The notes under the pieces were generated by a model. That model did no database searches and had not been told where the DNA came from. It saw only the letters and a list, made by a program, of their open reading frames with translations. Position numbers and translations under genes: made by a program. This document shows, one piece after another, positions 1 through 6,970 of a stretch of 19,820 nt of DNA (position 1 is the stretch's first letter; each line of letters starts with the position of its first letter). The DNA is from an uncultured Butyricicoccus sp. (GTDB taxonomy: Bacteria; Bacillota; Clostridia; Oscillospirales; Butyricicoccaceae): NCBI GenBank assembly GCA_900547195.1, contig URFQ01000047.1, positions 1 to 19,820 on the forward strand, in the 5' to 3' direction.

Positions 1-1417
1 CTACATATTCGTAAATCCTCCGGCAAAGCGCTTCGGGGGACAGGTTCAGGGAAGCCGCGGCAAAGCGAAGGCCAAGAATGGAGCAGCTGCGGTTGTACTG
101 GGCATAGTCGCCCAGCGCATGCATGACATCTGTCGGGGGTAGGCCGGCGCGCAGGATGACGCCCAGTTTTTCCATAGTGTGCGTATTGAGAGCATAACAT
201 TCGATACCAAGCAGATCGGAAGCCTGCCGGACGCTCAGCGGACGCTCCTCCAGCGCCTCGCAGAGCATGCGTTCGCGGGTGTCGAGCGGCAGGTCTCGCC
301 AATCATCCCGTGCAAGGGTCAAAAATTCGTGCAGCGGCTGGGTATGGGCGGGGACGGCTTCAATTTGAGCGCGGAGGATGTCCTCAATGAAGGGATAACG
401 GGCGCCCAGCACGCAGAGTGGGATGACGCGGTCAGGCCCGACCGTCATGCCGTCCAGCGTCCAGCGCACCGCGCTGTCGCCGCCAAGCGCAAACGATGTG
501 GCAAACAGGCCCTTCACCAGCGTGCGCCAGCCGCCAACCCGGATGCCTTCGTCGGAGAGCACCGGCATGCGGTTTGTAACCAACGCGATGTCGGTCGTTG
601 TGCCGCCAATGTCCACAATGACGGCGTAATCGGCGTCCGTCAGCGCACAGCCGCCGAGCGCGCTTGCAGCGGGGCCGGAAAGCAGGGTTTCCACCGCGTG
701 CTCAGCCGAATACGCGCAGCTCATCAGGCTGCTGTCCGAGCGCACGATCATAACGTCGGCCGTGATGCCGCGTTGGCGGAACGCCTTCTTGACCGCATCA
801 AGGAAATGGTTGGTTACTGGGAGCAGCCCGGCGTTGAGCAGCGCGCTCGCGCCCCGCTCCAGGCTGGACAGGCCGGAAAACAGTTCGCTGGCGCACATGA
901 CCGGAAGACCGGTCTGTTCCGTCAGGATTTGCGCGGCTTTCCTTTCGAGCACGCCGCCGTTCCGCACGCCGTATACCTCGCATACTGCGACGGCTTCGAC
1001 GTCGTGAAACCATTCCTTCGCATTTGTCCGGAGGGTTTCCCAGTTAGGCTCCTCCAGGATTTTGCCGTCGATGGTCGTTTTGCAGGGCAAATAACGCACA
1101 TCGTCCGGGTCGGTCAGGCCATAATCGGCGCCGAACCGTTCCACGCCGGTGTGGTCAATACCGAGCAGAAGCAGGCGGGTGCGGCGGAATTTGCCTTCCA
1201 CACAGGCATTGGTCGCTAAGGTGGTGGATAAGCCTGCAAGCACCGCTTTGCGGCAAAGCGCTGGGTCCAATCCATCCAGCGCGTTCAATATGCCGGCTGT
1301 CAGGTCGTGCGGGGTAGTCAGCGCTTTGTTTTTCCCAAGAACCGTGCTTGTTTCGAAATCATACAGCACCGCATCCGTGCAGGTGCCGCCGGTGTCGATG
1401 CCAATGCCGAGTTTCAT
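1..1417 (-). CDS. Hydantoinase/oxoprolinase-like ASKHA ATPase (partial, runs off left edge)
   Basis: An open minus-strand frame starts with ATG at 1417-1415 and stays open to base 1, giving 472 codons with the C-terminus missing. A good ribosome site (AAGGGAG) lies just upstream. The protein has two glycine-rich ATPase phosphate motifs of the actin/sugar-kinase fold: GIDTGGTCTDA at the N-terminus (Asp8) and VDIGGTTTDIAL around Asp269. This pairing is typical of the HyuA/oxoprolinase N-terminal family. By family knowledge such proteins are ATP-dependent, and members often sit beside corrinoid methyltransferases. Here the gene is divergent from a DUF1638 gene and a MtaA-like methyltransferase, so a role in that system, perhaps in substrate handling or corrinoid activation, is an inference. 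No N-terminal [2Fe-2S] cysteine cluster like that of RACo-type corrinoid activators is visible. True hydantoinase activity is not implied. Confidence 0.85.
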   Translation of the reverse strand, partial: MKLGIGIDTGGTCTDAVLYDFETSTVLGKNKALTTPHDLTAGILNALDGLDPALCRKAVLAGLSTTLATNACVEGKFRRTRLLLLGIDHTGVERFGADYGLTDPDDVRYLPCKTTIDGKILEEPNWETLRTNAKEWFHDVEAVAVCEVYGVRNGGVLERKAAQILTEQTGLPVMCASELFSGLSSLERGASALLNAGLLPVTNHFLDAVKKAFRQRGITADVMIVRSDSSLMSCAYSAEHAVETLLSGPAASALGGCALTDADYAVIVDIGGTTTDIALVTNRMPVLSDEGIRVGGWRTLVKGLFATSFALGGDSAVRWTLDGMTVGPDRVIPLCVLGARYPFIEDILRAQIEAVPAHTQPLHEFLTLARDDWRDLPLDTRERMLCEALEERPLSVRQASDLLGIECYALNTHTMEKLGVILRAGLPPTDVMHALGDYAQYNRSCSILGLRFAAASLNLSPEALCRRIYEYV

Positions 1418-1461
1418 ATCTCTTGTCTCCCTTGCTTCAATTCACTCAGATAGTTATCTCT

Positions 1462-1467
1462 ATTATA
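1462..1467 (-). promoter_or_regulatory. Candidate -10 box for the minus-strand ATPase gene
   Basis: The minus strand reads TATAAT here, about 45 bases upstream of the start codon at 1417. The -35 position at 17-base spacing reads ATACAC, which is a poor match. This is therefore only a possible promoter. Confidence 0.4.
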
Positions 1468-1571
1468 GCCGGATTGGACAGCGGGTGTATAGGAGAATAT
1501 GCGCGCCGGTAAGACGAAATTGACAATATCGAAGGCTTGCCAAAAGCCGGCGGCCCTCCGCCGGAAAAGCC

Positions 1572-1600
1572 TTGCCAGACAGGCGAAAGGCACGTATAAT
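1572..1600 (+). promoter_or_regulatory. Sigma-A type promoter of the DUF1638 gene
   Basis: TTGCCA (1572-1577) and TATAAT (1595-1600) are separated by exactly 17 bases, a near-consensus housekeeping promoter. It points at the ATG at 1635. A GC-rich hairpin (1547-1564) sits directly upstream of the -35 box and may be regulatory. Confidence 0.75.
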
Positions 1601-1634
1601 TGGGAAATAAGAAGATAAAAAGGAGAGAACCTGT

Positions 1635-2387
1635 ATGAGACTCGCATTGATCGGGTGCATGGTGATGAACCGGGAGATTTCCCATCTGGTGGCGGGAAGC
1701 AAGCACGTCGTTCGTACCTGGTGGCTGCGTCAGGGCCTGCACAATACCCCGGATCTGCTGCGCACGGAAGTGCAGCGCATGATCGACGAGGTTGAAAGGG
1801 AAAACAAGCTGCTGGAGGATGCAATGCGTTTTGAAGCGGTCATCCTGGGATATGGTTTGTGCTCCAACGGCGTCCTTGGCCTGCGCAGCCGGTCGCTGCC
1901 GCTCATTGTGCCGCGCTGTGACGACTGTATTTCTTTATTCCTCGGCTCGGCGGACCGTTATCGAAAACTGTTCCACGAAATGCCCGGAACATTCTGGTAC
2001 AGCCCGGGCTGGATTGAGCAGTCGTTTATGCCGTCTACCGAGAATTACACGCGCAGGCTTGCGCAGTATACCGAGCTGTACGGCGAGGAGAATGCCGAAT
2101 ACCTGCTGGAGTGTGATAACGCCTGGATGAAAAATTACCATTACTGCGGCTACATCACCTGCCCGCTTGCACGGTTTCCGCAGCATGAGGCGTACAGCCG
2201 TCAGGCGGCGGAGGATTTTGGCTGGGAGTATCGGGAGATCGAAGGGCAGATGGGCTACTTTGAGTCGCTTGTCAATGGCCCCTGGGACAACGACCGCTTC
2301 CTGACCTGCCCGCCGCAGAGTGTGATCGAAGCAGATTTCAGTGAGAAAAAATTCCGCAGCGTCCCTGCGGGCGCGCCCGATTTATAA
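1635..2387 (+). CDS. DUF1638 domain protein
   Basis: A 250-residue protein preceded by AAGGAGAG eight bases before the ATG. It carries the recognisable DUF1638 pattern: an N-terminal LIGC segment, then ILGYGLCSNGVLGL, then PRCDDCISLFLGS, then GTFWYSPGWIEQ, with several conserved cysteines (LIGC, YGLC, RCDDC) that could bind a metal or cofactor. The family has no firmly assigned biochemistry. From family knowledge it is frequent in anaerobes and archaea next to corrinoid-dependent methyltransferases, and that is the situation here: a MtaA-like gene follows 198 bases downstream and an ASKHA ATPase diverges upstream. It has no signal peptide or membrane segment, so it is probably cytosolic. The function is inferred only as an accessory of the corrinoid methyltransferase system. 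Confidence 0.85.
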   Translation: MRLALIGCMVMNREISHLVAGSKHVVRTWWLRQGLHNTPDLLRTEVQRMIDEVERENKLLEDAMRFEAVILGYGLCSNGVLGLRSRSLPLIVPRCDDCISLFLGSADRYRKLFHEMPGTFWYSPGWIEQSFMPSTENYTRRLAQYTELYGEENAEYLLECDNAWMKNYHYCGYITCPLARFPQHEAYSRQAAEDFGWEYREIEGQMGYFESLVNGPWDNDRFLTCPPQSVIEADFSEKKFRSVPAGAPDL

Positions 2388-2585
2388 GAACCGGTACATA
2401 CACAAAGCGGACGAGGCTCAAATAGCAGACAAAGTCAATTTCGTGCAAAAGAACGGCAAAATCCTCCTAACAATCGCCCGGGAATTCGTGTTACTCTAGT
2501 GTCAGCAAGAGGAGAACCCGAACAAAGGGGTTACGCAATTGTTTAAAATTTGTATACGATTTTATAGTCACAGGAGGAGCTTGCT

Positions 2586-3620
2586 ATGAAGAGAAATATG
2601 TACCAATGGGTAGAGGATCTCAAGGCTTCGCCGGTCAAAAAGGCGATGCCGGTTTTGTCTTTCCCATCTATCCAGCTTCTGGGCATCACTGTGCAGGAGT
2701 TGATCAACGACAGCGACATTCAGGCCAAGGGGATGAAAGCGGTTGCAGACCGCACTCCGAAGGCAGGCGGTTCGGTCAGCCTGATGGATTTGTCCGTTGA
2801 GGCAGAGTGTTTTGGCTCCACCATCCGCTTTTCGGACGACGAGGTTCCGACCGTCATCGGCTCGGTGATCTCCACAGAGGTGGATGAGGATGAGCGTCTG
2901 GCGCAGGCAGAAGCGCTTGCGGTTCCGGAAGTCGGCGCAGGCCGTACCCAGATTTACATCGACGCCATCGAAAAGGCAATGGCGCTGATTGAGGATCGTC
3001 CGGTATTTGCGGGCGTCATCGGCCCCTTCTCGCTGGCAGGCCGTCTGCTCGACGTGACCGAGACCATGGTTTACTGCTATGATGAGCCTGATACCGTACA
3101 CGTTGTTCTGGAAAAGGCGACTGAGTTTATTATCAAGTATATTCAGGCATACAAAGCGGTCGGCGCGAACGGCGTTGTGATCGCAGAGCCTCTGGCGGGT
3201 CTGCTGTCCCCGGCATTGGCGCAGGAGTTCTCTGGAGATTACTGCAAGCGCATTGTCGACGCAGTGCAGGACGAGAACTTCATCGTGGTTTATCACAACT
3301 GTGGCAACACCACCATCCTGACCCTGGACTCTATCCTGTCCTGCGGCGCGAAGGTTTATCACTATGGCAATGCGATCGATATGGCTGAGATGATGGATAA
3401 GATGCCGGCCGACACGCTGGCTATGGGCAATGTTGACCCGGCGGGCGAGTTCCGCGGCGGCACTCCGGAGTCCATCCGTGAGGCGACCCACAAAGTAATG
3501 AATGCCTGCTGCAAGCACCCGAACTTCTGCATCTCTTCGGGCTGCGACATCCCACCCATGTCCAGCTGGGAAAACATCGATGCGTTCTTTGCGGCGGTCG
3601 ACGAATTCTACGCAAAATAA
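2586..3620 (+). CDS. Corrinoid-linked methyltransferase, MtaA/uroporphyrinogen decarboxylase family
   Basis: A 344-residue protein with a strong AGGAGGAG site seven bases before the start. It belongs to the URO-D superfamily branch that includes the methylcobamide:coenzyme M methyltransferases MtaA and MtbA. The zinc-binding set used by that branch is visible: His237-x-Cys239 in VVYHNCGN, and a distal Cys320 in ISSGCD. True uroporphyrinogen decarboxylases lack this set. The protein probably moves a methyl group between a methyl-corrinoid protein and an acceptor thiol or pterin, or from a methyl donor. No corrinoid-binding partner protein is in the window, so donor and acceptor cannot be named. 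It forms a likely unit with the DUF1638 gene upstream. The 198-base gap holds no clear terminator or promoter apart from weak -10-like TTATAG at 2562-2567. Confidence 0.85.
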   Translation: MKRNMYQWVEDLKASPVKKAMPVLSFPSIQLLGITVQELINDSDIQAKGMKAVADRTPKAGGSVSLMDLSVEAECFGSTIRFSDDEVPTVIGSVISTEVDEDERLAQAEALAVPEVGAGRTQIYIDAIEKAMALIEDRPVFAGVIGPFSLAGRLLDVTETMVYCYDEPDTVHVVLEKATEFIIKYIQAYKAVGANGVVIAEPLAGLLSPALAQEFSGDYCKRIVDAVQDENFIVVYHNCGNTTILTLDSILSCGAKVYHYGNAIDMAEMMDKMPADTLAMGNVDPAGEFRGGTPESIREATHKVMNACCKHPNFCISSGCDIPPMSSWENIDAFFAAVDEFYAK

Positions 3621-3678
3621 AATCTAAAAAGGCCCGCCGAAGGGCGGCTCTCATGAGACAGTATAAGAATTGTTTTCG

Positions 3679-3710
3679 GAAACGGCGTAGCTTACGGGCT
3701 ATGCCGTTTC
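3679..3710 (+). terminator. Stem-loop after the methyltransferase gene
   Basis: A 12-bp stem (3679-3690 with 3699-3710, one G-U pair) closes an 8-base loop in the 229-base gap between the methyltransferase and the AraC gene. It lacks a proper T-run downstream (TCCGTTTCGC), so it is only a tentative terminator. A second, longer-range inverted repeat (GAAGGGCGG at 3639-3647, CCGCCCTTC at 3742-3750) brackets it. Confidence 0.35.
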
Positions 3711-3821
3711 TCCGTTTCGCAGGTCATTGAATAAGAACCGCCCGCCCTTCTTAATACGGATAATTTTCTAAAACGCCAGGAAAATGAAGATATTTTACAA
3801 GACTTTCAAATATCCCGGCGG

Positions 3822-3827
3822 TACAAT
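3822..3827 (+). promoter_or_regulatory. Candidate -10 box of the AraC-exporter operon
   Basis: TACAAT lies 22 bases upstream of the ATG at 3850. No good -35 hexamer is seen at 16-18 base spacing (AGACTT region). Weak -35 boxes are common where an AraC-type activator is needed. Its position argues for the start at 3850 over the in-frame ATG at 3784. Confidence 0.4.
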
Positions 3828-3849
3828 AGTGGCAGAAAGGGGTAAACAC

Positions 3850-4683
3850 ATGAAGAAAGAAACGCGGACGGTAGTTTATGATGATGAATTACGAATTGAA
3901 GCCTACCGTTTTGAGGGAATCCGGCAGCCATTCCCGAACCATTTCCATGAGTATTATGTGATCGGATTTGTTGAGGATGGGCAGCGTGTATTATCCTGTA
4001 AAAACAACGAATACAGCATAGAAAAGGGCAACGTCATACTTTTTAATCCGGGAGATAATCATGCTTGCGTCCAGAGTGATGGCGGAACCTTTGATTATCG
4101 CGGACTTAACATTTCAAAAAGCATTATGTTGGATTTAACAGAAGAAGTAACAGGAAGCCGGGAGCTTCCGGGCTTCTCAAAAAACGTCGTTTGTGATGAT
4201 GAAATCGCCTGTTACCTGCGCCCGCTTCACGAAATGGTAATGAACGGCGCCACTGATTTTGGAAAAGAAGAAAGCCTTTTATTCCTTATCTCTGCACTGA
4301 TACAGAATTACGGGCAGCCCTTTGAAAGCTGTGTGCCGGAGTGCCCAAAGGAAATTGAAAAAGCTTGTAGTTTTATCCGGCAACACTTTCATGAGCGGAT
4401 TTATTTGGACCAGATATGCCGTTATGCCGGATTAAGCAAATCTACTTTGCTGCGGGCATTTACAAAATCAAAGGGCGTTACCCCGTACTGTTATTTAGAA
4501 ACAATCCGTATCAATGAAGCAAAGGCATTGTTGGGAAAAGGCGTGCAGCCTGTAGAAGCCGCCATGCAAACAGGATTTTCAGACCAGAGCCATTTTGCAA
4601 ATTATTTTAAAAGCTTTATAGGGCTTGCACCCGGCGTTTATCGTGAAATATTCTTTAACAAGAACAAGGACGGTGAGTCGTGA
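3850..4683 (+). CDS. AraC family transcriptional regulator (cupin sensor plus two HTH)
   Basis: A 277-residue protein. The ATG at 3850 is chosen because AAAGGGG precedes it at normal spacing and a -10 box lies just upstream; an in-frame ATG at 3784 has no ribosome site. The N-terminal ~130 residues have the cupin-like sensor pattern (FPNHFHEYYVIGFVEDG, later NPGDNHAC). The C-terminal ~100 residues carry the paired helix-turn-helix of AraC proteins (LDQICRYAGLSKSTLLRAF, then VEAAMQTGFSDQSHFANYF). It is the first gene of a tight operon with an EamA exporter, a DUF2000 protein and a LysE-type exporter, so it most likely controls that operon in response to a small molecule. The inducer is unknown. 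Base composition is clearly AT-richer than in the genes on either side of the operon. Confidence 0.9.
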   Translation: MKKETRTVVYDDELRIEAYRFEGIRQPFPNHFHEYYVIGFVEDGQRVLSCKNNEYSIEKGNVILFNPGDNHACVQSDGGTFDYRGLNISKSIMLDLTEEVTGSRELPGFSKNVVCDDEIACYLRPLHEMVMNGATDFGKEESLLFLISALIQNYGQPFESCVPECPKEIEKACSFIRQHFHERIYLDQICRYAGLSKSTLLRAFTKSKGVTPYCYLETIRINEAKALLGKGVQPVEAAMQTGFSDQSHFANYFKSFIGLAPGVYREIFFNKNKDGES

Positions 4684-4684
4684 C

Positions 4685-5596
4685 ATGGAGAGTAAAAAGA
4701 CCGCCGGACATTTGGCGGCATTATTAACGATTGCGATATGGGGAACTACTTTTATCTCTACCAAAATCCTGTTAGTAGATTTTCAGCCCGTGGAAATTCT
4801 CTTTTTCCGCTTTGTTATGGGGTTTTTGGTTTTATTAGCAGCACATCCCCGGAGATTAAAGACCACGGGCTACAAGCAGGAACTGACCTTTGCCCTTGCG
4901 GGGCTGTGTGGGATATGCCTGTATTATCTGCTCGAAAATATCGCCTTAACTTTTACAATGGCTTCCAATGTGGGCGTGATGATATCCGTTGCCCCATTCT
5001 TTACGGCAATACTGGCGCATCTGTTCATGAAGTCGGAAGAAAAATTGCGGGCGCAATTTTTTGCCGGATTTGTCGTTGCAATGGTCGGGATAATCTTAAT
5101 CAGCTTTAACGGCTCAAAACTGCAACTTAACCCTATGGGAGATTTACTTGCTGTCGTAGCCGCCCTTGTATGGGCTTGTTATTCTATATTGACAAGAAAA
5201 ATCAACAGCTTTGGTTATCCTGTTATTTTTTCTACACGCAGAACGTTCTTCTATGGAATTCTGTTTATGATACCGACGCTGTTCTTTTTTGATTTTCAGC
5301 CGGATTTATCCCGATTTGCAAATATGACATATCTGTTCAATATTCTGTATTTGGGATTAGGGGCTTCCGCACTTTGCTTTGTAACATGGAATTTTGCTGT
5401 GAAAAAATTGGGCGCTGTAAAGACGAGCGTGTATATCTATATGGTCCCTGTAATAACTGTCGTTACGTCTGTTTTGATTTTGCATGAACATCTGACATTA
5501 TTGGCGGGAATAGGAACGGTTTTGGCTTTGATAGGATTATTCTTGTCGGAGCATAAGACAGAAAGGAAAGGCGCTAAAAATGGACTTGCAGAATGA
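4685..5596 (+). CDS. EamA/DMT family transporter
   Basis: A 303-residue membrane protein beginning at ATG 4685, one base after the AraC stop, with GGTGAG as ribosome site overlapping the end of that gene. It has about ten hydrophobic helices in two EamA repeats. The first repeat begins AALLTIAIWGTTFISTK; the second begins around GDLLAVVAALVWACYSILTR. A short basic, hydrophilic tail ends the protein. The length is normal for the family, whose members export amino acids or other metabolites, usually by proton exchange. The position between an AraC regulator and a LysE-type exporter suggests an inducible efflux operon. The substrate cannot be told from sequence. The last 17 bases overlap the next gene. 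Confidence 0.92.
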   Translation: MESKKTAGHLAALLTIAIWGTTFISTKILLVDFQPVEILFFRFVMGFLVLLAAHPRRLKTTGYKQELTFALAGLCGICLYYLLENIALTFTMASNVGVMISVAPFFTAILAHLFMKSEEKLRAQFFAGFVVAMVGIILISFNGSKLQLNPMGDLLAVVAALVWACYSILTRKINSFGYPVIFSTRRTFFYGILFMIPTLFFFDFQPDLSRFANMTYLFNILYLGLGASALCFVTWNFAVKKLGAVKTSVYIYMVPVITVVTSVLILHEHLTLLAGIGTVLALIGLFLSEHKTERKGAKNGLAE

Positions 5597-6002
5597 AAAA
5601 TGTGTTATGATAATTGATGAACATTTACCGTTGGGGATTATTGCAAATACGGCGGCAATCATGGGAATTACGTTGGGAAAGAAAATGCCGGAAGTGGTCG
5701 GCGCAGATGTGACCGATAAAAGCGGAAATGAGCATGCGGGCATTATTGAGTTTCCTGTGCCTATCTTGAAGGGAAAGGCCGAACACATTAAAGCAATTCG
5801 GGAAAAACTCTATGAGCCGGATTTTTCTGATTTGACAGTGGTCGATTTTTCTGATTTAGCGCAAGGGTGCAAGACCTATGATGAATTTATTAAAAAGATA
5901 AAAGAAGTGTATGAAATTGACTTAAATTATTTTGGAATTGCAATCTGCGGGGCAAAAAGGAAAGTCAATAAGCTGACAGGGAGCATGCCCTTATTAAAAT
6001 AG
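5580..6002 (+). CDS. DUF2000 domain protein
   Basis: A 140-residue soluble protein whose start lies inside the end of the EamA gene (17-base overlap) with an AGAAAGGAAAGG ribosome region. The sequence shows the DUF2000 signature: KCVMIIDEHLPLGIIANTAA at the N-terminus, GITLGKKMPEVVGADV, then FPVPILKGKAEHIKAIR. From family knowledge these small proteins have a peptidyl-tRNA hydrolase 2-like fold but no established function, and are often found with AraC regulators and amino-acid exporters. Here it lies between two exporter genes and is probably translated together with them. A role in sensing or processing the exported compound is a guess only. Confidence 0.85.
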   Translation: MDLQNEKCVMIIDEHLPLGIIANTAAIMGITLGKKMPEVVGADVTDKSGNEHAGIIEFPVPILKGKAEHIKAIREKLYEPDFSDLTVVDFSDLAQGCKTYDEFIKKIKEVYEIDLNYFGIAICGAKRKVNKLTGSMPLLK

Positions 6003-6013
6003 GGGAAGTGACT

Positions 6014-6622
6014 ATGGAATATTTTTTACAAGGTTTAACAATGGGGCTTGCCTATGTAGCCCCTATCGGATTACAAAATCTTTTCGTTATCAATTCAGCG
6101 TTAACGCACACGCGCCGCCGCGCCCTATTAACGGCACTGATTGTAATTTTCTTTGATGTGACGTTAGCATTCGCCTGTTTTTTTGGAATTGGCGCAGTCA
6201 TGCAGCGTTACGAGTGGCTGCAAATGATTATTTTATTGGCGGGAAGTTTCATTGTTATTTACATAGGAATCGGGCTGCTAAGAGCAAAAGTAGAGGAAAT
6301 AGACCGTTCAAAATCCATGTTATCCATACGGAAAACAATATCTTCTGCTTGTGTTGTGACATGGTTCAATCCACAGGCGGTAATAGATGGAACAATGATG
6401 TTAGGCGCATTCCATGTTGCTTTGCCCGCCGCAAAATCGACACCATTCATTTCCGGTGTGGGTGTTGCGTCCTGCCTTTGGTTTACGGGATTAACCTTTG
6501 TAATTTCTATTTTCAGCAACCGTTTCCATGCAAAGGCTTTAAAGAGAATCAACTTGGTTTGCGGCATTATCATTATCTTTTATGGGTGTAAACTGCTATT
6601 TCATTTCGAACAACTCATTTAA
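6014..6622 (+). CDS. LysE/ArgO family amino-acid exporter
   Basis: A 202-residue membrane protein. The ATG at 6014 is preferred over GTG at 6008 because AGGGG at 6001-6005 is eight bases from the ATG and only two from the GTG. The N-terminus FLQGLTMGLAYVAPIGLQNLF contains the family motif (P-I-G-x-Q) of LysE/ArgO, and about six hydrophobic segments follow. A mid-protein WFNPQAVIDG element matches the conserved W-x-N-P region. Family members export basic amino acids such as lysine and arginine. It closes the AT-rich operon, eleven bases after the DUF2000 stop, and a stem-loop follows 25 bases after its stop codon. Substrate specificity is not provable here. Confidence 0.9.
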   Translation: MEYFLQGLTMGLAYVAPIGLQNLFVINSALTHTRRRALLTALIVIFFDVTLAFACFFGIGAVMQRYEWLQMIILLAGSFIVIYIGIGLLRAKVEEIDRSKSMLSIRKTISSACVVTWFNPQAVIDGTMMLGAFHVALPAAKSTPFISGVGVASCLWFTGLTFVISIFSNRFHAKALKRINLVCGIIIIFYGCKLLFHFEQLI

Positions 6623-6647
6623 TATGTTCTGATTGCTCATATTACTC

Positions 6648-6690
6648 AAACGCTCATGCGGTTTTATGCTGCATGGGCGTTTGCTGTAAT
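6648..6690 (+). terminator. Terminator-like stem-loop after the LysE-type gene
   Basis: A 12-bp stem (6648-6659 with 6671-6682, one G-U pair) with an 11-base loop starts 25 bases after the exporter stop. The 3' arm ends in TTT, followed by GCTGTAA, so the U-tract is short. The position fits termination of the AraC-exporter operon. Confidence 0.6.
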
Positions 6691-6825
6691 AGCCCCCTGC
6701 CGGGATGAGAGGATGAGTTACGATGAGATATTCCGAACAATGGTTTTGGGCGGAAGCAGACGCAATAAGGACGTGGGTAGTGTTTTTTTGCTCATCCCCC
6801 GAAGTTGGCGCTCGACTGCGCAATA

Positions 6826-6871
6826 GGAAGAAAAAAGACGGGCAAAAAGCCACCGCTCCTTACCCGTCTTT
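6826..6871 (-). terminator. Intrinsic terminator of the PocR-type regulator gene
   Basis: Read on the minus strand, AAAGACGGGTAA (6871-6860) pairs with TTGCCCGTCTTT (6845-6834), 12 bp with one G-U pair, and runs into TTTTTTCTTCC. The pairing is better on this strand than on the plus strand, where the wobble becomes a C-A mismatch. It lies about 100 bases beyond the stop codon at 6971. Confidence 0.72.
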
Positions 6872-6970
6872 CTCTGCGCCCTGCATGGCGGCTACTCTGG
6901 TTCAGTTTGTTGGTTCATCCCGTTTTATGACCAGCGAACAAAAGGCGGGTCTTTGTGCGCTTCAAAACAA

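Larger units (their letters stand above)
6623..6970. other. 348-base stretch without a convincing gene, between two convergent operons
   Basis: It holds the stem-loop at 6648-6682 and the minus-strand terminator at 6826-6871. In between, a plus-strand frame at 6723-6974 could encode 83 residues (starting MRYSEQWFWAEADAIRTWVV) with a GAGAGGATGAG region upstream. That frame runs through the terminator and into the 3' end of the convergent regulator gene. It could be a real small gene, a fragment left by a mobile element, or chance. Three near-repeats of GATGAG occur at 6705-6730. No integrase, transposase or clean terminal repeat is seen. Confidence 0.4.

Noticed and set aside
179..1219. Long plus-strand open frame (346 codons)
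   Set aside because: It lies antisense to the ATPase gene, which has clear ASKHA motifs, a ribosome site and full-length frame. The plus-strand product has no recognisable domain and looks like GC-driven shadow coding.
2539..2567. Promoter-like TTGTTT-N17-TTATAG before the methyltransferase gene
   Set aside because: The -10 match is weak and it would start transcription within the ribosome site region, so it is not listed as a feature.
2568..3518. Minus-strand open frame (316 codons) opposite the methyltransferase
   Set aside because: It lacks family features, while the plus-strand gene carries the zinc-site residues and a strong ribosome site.
3639..3750. Nine-base inverted repeat GAAGGGCGG / CCGCCCTTC bracketing ~112 bases, possible miniature mobile element
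   Set aside because: No target-site duplication or second copy is visible in the window, and the repeat is short. It may reflect overlapping terminator structures.
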